This document shows, in pieces, positions 57,018-64,000 of a stretch of 64,000 nt of DNA; the stretch's first letter is position 1, and each line of letters opens with the position of its first letter. The translations under genes and the position numbers were made by a program. Origin of the DNA: Pisaster brevispinus (lineage: Eukaryota; Echinodermata; Asteroidea; Forcipulatida; Asteriidae); contig JAMKCF010000006.1 in the NCBI GenBank assembly GCA_023634235.1, positions 4,929,421-4,993,420 of the forward strand. The letters are read 5' to 3'. The notes beneath the pieces are model-generated. The model ran no database searches. It was not told where the DNA came from and saw only the letters and a list, made by a program, of their open reading frames with translations.

Positions 57018-60000
57018 CTGCAATAATGAAGCATAGAGGATGAACTTAGCAGGTGAAAAGTAAGCTACTCTGAGCCCGTGGGTCCATAAAAACCTTGCAT
57101 AGTGCAAAGGGAGTCGATCCGCTAAAAATTGACCATGCTCCATGGAGCAATTGAAATGGATGACGAATCACTCATGGAGCAGACAGACACATGAATCCCT
57201 TCCTTGAAGACAGTCATCATACTAAAATAGTATTAAAGTATAACTTAAATCTTTAAACCTTTAAATAAAAGTTGTTTTTGTTTATGCTATCTTATTTGTG
57301 CATTTCTTTAAATAAATACTTTTTATATACTTATAAATAATCTTAAAACTTTTCTACTGTAAACTGTTTGTTTATGCAATCAGTCAACAATATGTTTGTT
57401 AGTAAATGGGAAAAAAAAATAAAAAATTAAAGCAAAGAGGTCATTTAGTATTATAACGGCAAATGTCATTGTGATACACCACAAACAACACATTTAAACT
57501 TTAACAATTTCAAAGTCCAATTAAAGCTGCCATTTGTACTTCAACACAGATCCAGGCATCTTCTAACACCAGTTGAGTACATTTTGATGACTACGAGAAA
57601 CACTACTCCTGTGACTACGAGCACAAACTAAAAAATTGTCAGCAAAATTTGGGCCATTCAATTGTGCCACCAGCTGCTCTGCTCATGGCCTCTACAGCTC
57701 CCATTAGTTATGTCCACGGTGCTATCAAAGACAGTATTTGCACCAACACAGTTTCAAAATTCTACTTTTGATTAGAATAAATCAAACACAATTTATCATT
57801 TGCAGTCCAAGTCTGAAACTCCCACCAACACCCAGCCCCTTTGACTAACCCTAATCCAAGACCAAATGACGTCAGTCAGCTGATCCTCCGTGCCGAAGAA
57901 AATCTTCCTGATGATGGAAGCAATCGGCCCGTCCTCATTGGCCAAGCGACAGGAGTAGAAAGCGTCGCAGTAACCCATGAACCCGTCACACGTTGATCCG
58001 ACGTCCCTGTACAGGATGTCGCCGGATCTGCTGCGAATGTTGATCTGGGAGGCCGCAACGCAAGACTCCGGCTGACCTGCAAGAGGAGAGTTTAGGATAA
58101 TACTGCCTCAATTAAAAAATGCCTAGGTTGGAGGTATGCAATAATGAGCGTCCCCAAGACCATTAGAAAAAGTCAAAACAAAACAAGAGAGTAACCTTAA
58201 TCTTACCAACGTTTTGGCAGCAAATTTCACACAATTCATTTGTCTGTGAACAGTGGCATTCTTCTAGGGTGTTGACCTCACAGATCGATTTGGTACATTC
58301 CTGAAGAGAACAGATTACACAGCCATTACAAAACGAGCAATTTCAACTTGTTTGCAGAGCTAGCTGCCGCTACTGTCACAATTACTTTTTTAGAAAATAG
58401 AATTAGCTTTTGCAAGCTGCTTACCAACCAAAAGGACCTACGGTATAAATGCAAAAATAAGTTAGTGGCCTGATGTTTGGACCCTAGCAGAGTCTTTCTC
58501 GAAGGCTAAAGGCTTTTAACCTTCGAGAAAGACTCTGCTAGGGTCAAAAGCGTCAGGCCGTTTACTTTTTAAAGATATTGTAAAACATTGGTAATATTGG
58601 CAAAATAACTGCTTACTCTTTTTGAATCAAGATACGGTACATTTATGCAGCATTAGTAAAACCTTCTCAATTTTGAGAAGGGCCAGCTTTCCTGCCATGA
58701 AGTGGGAGCTGGTTAGGTTCAGTTCCTGACCAGGTCTACTTAGCTGGGCCAGGAACTAATACATAGCCCTGTTAATTCCTGGCCTGGCTCAGTTCCTGGC
58801 CCATCTTAGTTCCTGACCCAGCTTAGTTCCTGGAATGGCAAAGTTCCTGTGCCAGCTTGGGTCCTGGCCTAAGCTTAGTTCCTGGACTGGCCTAGGTTCT
58901 GACCCTACTTTAGTTCCTGGCCCAAGCTTAGTTCCTGGCCTAGCTAAGTTCTGATGCAAATGCTGATCAACTTACCCCATTGCTGCAGACTTTCCTATCT
59001 CCATCACAGGGTAAATTATTAGCTTTGGGTGACGGGGCGTTGCAGATGGGACTGCTCCCAGTGTGATGAAGTTAAGGCAAACAATGATTTCATCAGTTGT
59101 CATGACAAAATAAACAATTTGTAATCATTGGGGGGGGGGGGGACACACAAAATTCTCAGGTTTAATCTGAGAGCTCCTTGAATATACAAATCTTTCCTCG
59201 CATTAGAAATCCTCCAGAGAGATATTTCCAAAGTTGAAAACTTCCTGAACCGCCCTTGCTTGTTTTGACTGCATCATTCCAAGCAAGCATTACAGAACAT
59301 GCACAGAACCCTATCAAAGCATTAACTTCTTTTTTTCTCTCTTATTTTTCACTAAAACGTGACCAACACGTCTGATGAAATCTTCACAAGGTCGGTTGCA
59401 TGTAATGTTTACTGAAGAAAAAAAAATAGATTTGAGAAAATGTATTCCTCCAGAAACCACTGACGTGCTATTCCTTTAAATGAATAAGTCTTACTTCCAA
59501 AAAATGTTGCTTCACGACCGCAAGATGGTATTTAAGCTATCTTCTTTACCAACATCAATTGAAAAACCGAGCTTTGTGATCGCTTGTTACCAGTCAGTGC
59601 GTTACGCATTAAATGCTCAACTGATGAGCGTTTTTCATGAGTCACTCATCTTGTCTCTGGCTCCTTGAATACAAGAGGCTGTGAACACACACACACTCAT
59701 TCTAGTGACCCGACTATTGCCCGCCTGGACCAGCACCCCCGGCAAAGAGGGCATTAAACATGGTCATAAACTGCAGAGGCAGATTCCCCCCCCCCCTCAC
59801 CTGGATGGTCAAGATCTAGAGGCCGTCCAAGGACATCTTGGATCGAGCAACTGGGTCCACCCAGCAAGGTTTACAGACTCTTGAACCTAGCTACTAACCG
59901 CAGACATAGGAGATCAGCGCGACGGACCCCAGCTGTCTAATGCCGTAGAGTGAGTGAGTGAGTGAGTGATTCCGTACTAAAAGCAACAAGCGAATCAAAG

Positions 60001-63000
60001 TCAGACTGGGACAACAACTCCGGAGGAGACATAAATAATAACATTTATGTGAAAAAGGATATATGCACATAGCATTGTTACTGCAGTCGCTCTCCTGCTT
60101 GCATATGAAGCCAGCCGGGTAGTAGTTGCAAGTATCTGGGTTACAGCAGTCTCCTTGTTGCTCACTGCACGGACAAATCAAATACAAAATGCATCTGACG
60201 GTTTTCAGGGTGGAGGTACAAAATAAAGGGGCTGTGTCATCATGATCAAAAGCAGGCCTGTGGCTGTTCATGGAATTATGAACTCTCATCCAGTTTCTAC
60301 ACACACACACACACGTGCCTTCCCTGCATAGATGTGATATGGAGGGAGGGAGGGCGCGTGCGTGCAGTAACTGGGTGAGAGTTTATAATTCAATGTACAG
60401 CCACAGGCCTGCTTTGATCATGATGATAGCACCCCCTTAAATGTCAGAAATGTTTGCATACAAGGTGATCACAATCATAATGTCAGAAATGTCTGCATAC
60501 AGGGTGATCACAATCATAATAATAACATTGATAAATTATACAATTCATATAAAGTACCAAAACCATTTGAAAAAAAAATGTTCCCAAGTAACAGGTTCTA
60601 CAGAAATACAAATTAAAAAGACACATTTATGAAGAAGCACTGATAAATATTGTTTAGTAAATAAACAAAATGATAAATATAGTAACAATAATCATAATAC
60701 ACAGCCCTTATACAGCACTTTATCAGGCCCAGACGGGCATATCAAAGCACTCATTATGTCGACGTACATAAAGACTTAATTAAATTATGAGTCCCATTTG
60801 TTTGAAAGCACCTTGTAATGATTCACAAGGTAATATCACAAGATTAAAAGTACACAAACATGAAACTCACAAAATGCACGCTGATTCAAACAGAGAAAAA
60901 AGTTATTTTACATTGTGTAAATATTTGAAAACGCACCTTTAAGCATAAATGGGTTTCATTACAAATGTTTGTGATTTTTGGCACATTCATCACCTTGTAA
61001 TAAATGGTGACAACTTGACAATAAAAAAACAGTAATGTGATATTCTGAATGGGTTTTTTTTGCGACATGATATGAAGAGATTTGTCATCGGTAATAAGCA
61101 ATTTCAACCTCGCAACTCATAAAAAAAAAATATCAAAAACAACAACTTATTTCTGATTGTGTCAGTGAAATGAGAGTGACTGAGGACATAAGCAAACGTA
61201 CACATCATTGTTGGAGATCTATTTGTCTTACCTGCATGTGGACGTGGGTTTTAACTTGCACGCATCTGAGTTCGTATTTTCGGCATTCTGCGGGACACAG
61301 CAATTTGACTCGGGGCACGTGTCGTCGTAGCCACAATCACACTCCTCTCCCTCCTCCAGGATCTGATTACCGCAGAATGTGACGGAGGAGCGTTCTGTGT
61401 TTGACGAGACCAACAAAAAGAAATGTGGAATTTAGACGCAGGGCTCGAATTTTGGGTAAAATTCCACAAGATTGCAGGGCTTGTAGCTCCAAATACTCTT
61501 ATCTTCATAAGAGCTTTCTACACAGTTTAACCTGTAAACTGTTTTTATTTGAACAGGCACCAAGAGAAGATTATCAATTTGTCTTATATGGGTCAGTATA
61601 TTTTGCTACTCAACGGAATTTTATAAATGTAACACTCAAGGTCAACATTTGAACAACATTTCTTTCTGCTAAAGATATTACACAATGGCTATTATTAAAT
61701 TGAAAAACACAAGACTGCCGGACTTGTCAGGTCATGAGTTTACTGGCCCGAGGCTAAAATCACTGGCCTCAGGCCGGCGGTCCAGTGTCAAATTCAAGCC
61801 ATGAGACGCCGGGCGTAAATAAACATCTTGGGGTTGGAAGTTTAGGTAAAAATATAGAACTAAACAAGCAGTAACTTGAGGTTGAAACCCTGACGACCCC
61901 GGACAATCTAGAAAACCCTTGAGGCTAACCTCAAGTAATTACTGCCCGTTTAATTCTGCATTCCTCCCTGAAAAAGGAAGGGCTTCAAAGCTTCATGCCT
62001 TTATCAATCTTCTTTAAAACAGTTTGTGGGAGGAAAAGGAGTAAGACCATTTCATTTTTTTCAGGCAATAAGTTGTTTTTTGGGGGTCCAATGTGAACAC
62101 TACACCCCTTGCTATAGGTTACAGCAGTTGAGATATGTATCAATGCAAAATGGTGTCACAAGCACTGCTGGGTTTTTTTTTCTTTGACCCAACCACCCAC
62201 ATTTCCGAGAAAAAAACCCTGAAATAATTTCAGAAATATCAATGTTTTAAAATTGTTTTACAACATTGATAGTTCTGAATGGCCCGATGAGATCTCATTT
62301 TATTAAGCTACAAAAAAAGCCTTCAGATCATTGAAATCACAAAACTACACAAATTCTGAGAGAAGAGGGATCGACACTGGGAGATAAGGCCATGTCCGAA
62401 ACGGCGACTTTGGCTACAGCTACAGCTAGATCGCGCGCGTCTGCCTATTCTTCAACACTGGCAGACGCGCTGATCTAGCTGTAGCTGTAGCCGAAGTCGC
62501 CGTTTCGGACACGGCCTAACACTCTAAAACCTGTCCATTTCTGATCAATATCATTGAAGGATCGATAACCTACAATGGTTATCAACCTATAGTGATCAAT
62601 AATCACAATGTTCAATAAACTGCAATGCTTAATAACATTCACAGTTCAAAAATCAACAATGTTCAATAACCTACAATGTTCAATAACATACAATGATCAA
62701 CAAACTTACAAAGATCAATAACTTACAGTGTTCAATAACCTGCAATGGTCAATAAAAACCTAAAATGATCATTAACCTACAGTGACCAATTAACTACAAA
62801 GATCAATTAACTACAATGATCAATAATCTACAATGATCAATAACCGAAAACGATATATATAATTTGCTATGATCAATAACCTACTCATCAAATCCTCATT
62901 CACAGACTTACCGACGAAGCAGTTGGTCTTGCTGGTACCAGCGAAGACGGTTTGCAGCACCCCGGTGATCTCGCCGATGCTGCAGCTTGAGAAGTCATCA

Positions 63001-64000
63001 TTATTGAAGAGGTCACCGGACGAGGCATGAGCGAACATGAGAAAGTTACCCAGGGTGCCTCCTGGAGAGCAGGCATTGTTGTTCATCGGGTCATGCTGGA
63101 AGGTGAGAGACATGCCAAAAGAATACTTATTCATAAATCGGTCTTATCTTTTTGAGTTTTACCCTTACACCGATGTGCTCTAGGCACTGTGTACTGAGTG
63201 CTTTCCTGGTACTGCTTACCAGAGAATTCTGTGCTTATGGAGCCCTGTAAAGTGCATACTTCTATGGGCCGCGGCAGGGTGTAAGCGCAGAATCCCACAG
63301 TATTAACTCAAGACTTGTTGGAGAAAAAACTTCCACAGGCAACTGGGTGGGATTCAACCCCACCTTCCCTGCATTCAGATAATAATAATGATAATAACGG
63401 AGACGTGAAGTTCACCATGTCTGTCACAAAGCGACACTCCTGGCACGGAAAATATCCTTCTAATCTAAACTGACATCTGAGAAGATACCAATAAACAGAA
63501 GGTGAAACATCTTATTGAAAGGGATAGCTCTTGAGTTAATTCCTGAATGCCAGGTAGGAAGTCTCCTTTCTCAGTTTGATGGGTGGTGAGTTCTGCAGGG
63601 AAGGACAGAACTGGGAGAAAGATCGGTTTCCCCAGGAGTGATGTGAGCGGGGTACTCAAACATTTGCACCGGAGGAACGAAGGCGTCTGTGTGGTATTAT
63701 GGCAGCTGTTGGAGGTAGGTGGGTGCTGTGCCATGGAGAGAGTAGAAGACCAGGGCCAAGTTCTTGAAGAGAAAATGTTGACGGACATTCTAAAGTAGAT
63801 TAATCACTAGACCACCGAGCGCGCCCGTTGACGAGAGGCAAGTTCAAATCCTGTAATCGGCAGCGGGTGCCACAAACAATTTCACGGATGAGAATAATTG
63901 CATCCGGGATAGAGTTGGATATTTGGTTTTATCGGTATGCTTACATTTGAGCCAAAGTTGTGACCAATCTCATGGGCAAAGGTGTTGTGGGACATCAACG
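56763..64000 (-). CDS. ADAM10-like metalloprotease paralogue, 3' part (eight exons)
   Basis: Eight minus-strand exons join in frame: 64000-63945 (cut by the edge), 63095-62912, 61394-61232, 60164-60063, 59060-58976, 58300-58207, 58076-57850, 57017-56763; 387 codons plus stop are visible. The order is zinc site HEIGHNFGSN/H, Met-turn FLMFAHASSGD, disintegrin [18 protein letters not shown], cysteine-rich ECTKSICEVNTLEEC, stalk CDGFMGYCDAFYSC, transmembrane VIVLVVVAVIILMILIIFF, and a tail of about 60 residues. Exon positions and phases match ADAM10 exons 7-14 one for one, so it is a duplicate. The zinc ligands and catalytic Glu are intact, predicting an active enzyme. The tail lacks the [10 protein letters not shown] block and RQR motif of ADAM10, which points to different trafficking. 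It converges on ADAM10. The signal peptide, prodomain and furin site would be off the right edge. Confidence 0.92.
57850..58076 (-). CDS. ADAM10-like exon: membrane-proximal stalk
   Basis: Encodes QPESCVAASQINIRSRSGDI, GSTCDGFMGYCDAFYSCRLA and IASIIRKIFFGTEDQLTDVI. Phase 1 to phase 0, donor GTTAGT (weak but GT). Aligns with ADAM10 exon 13. Confidence 0.92.
58207..58300 (-). CDS. ADAM10-like exon: cysteine-rich block
   Basis: Encodes ECTKSICEVNTLEECHCSQT, then NELCEICCQNV. Phase 0 to phase 1. Aligns with ADAM10 exon 12 and is six codons shorter. Too short to show as a long ORF. Confidence 0.9.
58457..58570. mobile_element. Hairpin element, ~50-bp arms
   Basis: GTTAGTGGCCTGATGTTTGG..CTAGCAGAGTCTTTCTCGAAGG is mirrored after a ~12-nt loop. 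One arm plus its outer flank (CAAAAGGACCT..GCAAAAA) recurs at about 29565-29630 as a single-arm copy. Confidence 0.8.
58735..58955. repeat. Minisatellite, ~21-bp unit (AGTTCCTGGCC)
   Basis: Around ten diverged copies of TTAGTTCCTGGCCCAGC-like units. It ends about 20 bp from the donor of the 58976-59060 exon. Confidence 0.88.
58976..59060 (-). CDS. ADAM10-like exon after the U12-type intron
   Basis: Encodes GSSPICNAPSPKANNLPCDG, then DRKVCSNG. Its 85-bp length and phases equal ADAM10 exon 11. The preceding intron ends CATCACAC. Confidence 0.87.
59061..60062 (-). other. U12-type AT-AC intron of the ADAM10-like gene
   Basis: On the minus strand it begins ATATCCTTTTTC and ends with branch site TGCCTTAAC then TTCATCACAC. 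The 5' splice site, branch site and AC end all fit the minor-spliceosome consensus. It sits at the same codon and phase as the ADAM10 intron at 39809-40439. Confidence 0.85.
60063..60164 (-). CDS. ADAM10-like exon before the U12-type intron
   Basis: Encodes EQQGDCCNPDTCNYYPAGFI, then CKQESDCSNNAMC. Aligns with ADAM10 exon 10 (105 against 102 bp). Acceptor CCGTGCAG. Phase 2 to phase 2. Confidence 0.88.
60226..60438. mobile_element. MITE-like element, copy 2 of the 4838-5036 family
   Basis: Left AAAGGGGCTGTGTCATCATG, right mirror ..GATCATGATGATAGCACCCCCTT. The interior carries an AC repeat and GTGCAGTAACTGGGTGAGAG as in copy 1. Confidence 0.8.
60439..60520. repeat. Tandem duplication, ~40-bp unit
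   Basis: ATGTCAGAAATGTYTGCATA..GGTGATCACAATCATA occurs twice in a row. Confidence 0.85.
61232..61394 (-). CDS. ADAM10-like exon: disintegrin domain
   Basis: Encodes [34 protein letters not shown] and ACKLKPTSTC. Acceptor AACACAG, donor GTAAGA; phase 1 to phase 2. Confidence 0.93.
61440..61803 (-). mobile_element. GGGCTCGAA-ended inverted-repeat element, copy 2
   Basis: Contains minus-strand GACACTGGACCGCCGGCCTG and AGGCCAGTGATTTTAGCCTC, and ends AAAATTCGAGCCCTGC, matching 24350-24722 in order and length. Confidence 0.75.
62385..62518. mobile_element. Near-perfect hairpin element, ~60-bp arms
   Basis: AAGGCCATGTCCGAAACGGC..GGCTACAGCTACAGCTAGATC pairs with its mirror GATCTAGCTGTAGCTGTAGCC..CGGACACGGCCT around a ~14-nt loop. 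Related to the hairpin block at 9713-10235. Confidence 0.88.
62555..62885. repeat. Minisatellite, AATGATCAATAACCTAC units
   Basis: About 18 diverged 15-22-bp units (ACAATGTTCAATAACCT, ACAATGATCAATAA). Ends about 27 bp before the donor end of the 62912-63095 exon, inside the following intron. Confidence 0.9.
62912..63095 (-). CDS. ADAM10-like exon: third zinc His and Met-turn
   Basis: Starts HDPMNNNACSPGGTLGNFLM with the third zinc histidine, then FAHASSGDLFNNDDFSSCSI and a final CFV. Phase 0 to phase 1, donor GTAAGT. Confidence 0.94.
63945..64000 (-). CDS. ADAM10-like exon: HExxH active site (cut by window edge)
   Basis: Encodes LMSHNTFAHEIGHNFGSN, then donor GTAAGC. Two zinc histidines and the catalytic Glu are present. 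The exon continues beyond position 64000. Confidence 0.92.

Noticed and set aside
63780..63870. tRNA or SINE head near GACCACCGAGCGCGCC
   Set aside because: The A-box-like and B-box-like pieces point in opposite directions.

Overview
This is a eukaryotic, AT-rich, intron-heavy window. No prokaryotic-style genes are present, and nearly all short open frames are noise. The coding exons match conserved animal proteins. The intronic repeats (tRNA-derived SINEs ending in ATT repeats, many short inverted-repeat elements, frequent ACATGTACATGT motifs) suggest a marine deuterostome invertebrate, most likely an echinoderm such as a sea star. The species call is inference; the gene calls come directly from translated, phase-consistent exons.

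Layout. (1) Positions 1-18592, minus strand: the 5' part of a PDIA5-like (PDIR) protein disulfide isomerase gene. Six coding exons give an ER signal peptide and the non-catalytic N-terminal domain, 161 codons in all. The catalytic thioredoxin domains lie beyond the left edge. (2) 18593-21891: the interval between two divergent genes, with a three-copy 155-bp repeat and no recognisable gene. (3) 21892-44350, plus strand: a complete ADAM10 (Kuzbanian-type) metalloprotease gene with 14 coding exons and 766 codons plus stop. It encodes signal peptide, prodomain with cysteine switch, furin site, HExxHxxGxxH zinc site, disintegrin and cysteine-rich region, transmembrane helix and short tail. (4) 44351-56762: 3' UTR and intergenic DNA between converging genes, full of repeats. 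(5) 56763-64000, minus strand: the 3' part (8 exons, 387 codons plus stop) of a second ADAM10-like gene, from the zinc site to a diverged cytoplasmic tail. Its 5' half lies beyond the right edge.

The two ADAM10-type genes converge tail to tail and share every intron position and phase that can be compared, so they are duplicates. Both have an intron in the disintegrin/cysteine-rich region that looks U12-type: ATATCCTT at the 5' end and a CCTTAAC branch site 11 nt from the 3' end. It ends AC in the minus gene and apparently AA in the plus gene. A SINE sits directly against ADAM10 exon 2, and its ATT tail forms the splice-acceptor tract.

The introns hold a damaged CR1/jockey-type LINE with a 137-bp inverted-repeat element inside it, several MITE families present in two or more copies, a 554-bp fold-back, hairpins and many minisatellites. 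ADAM10 sheddase works at the cell surface (Notch and cadherin ectodomain shedding) after furin maturation in the secretory pathway. PDIA5 folds disulfides in the ER. No shared pathway is implied beyond the secretory route.
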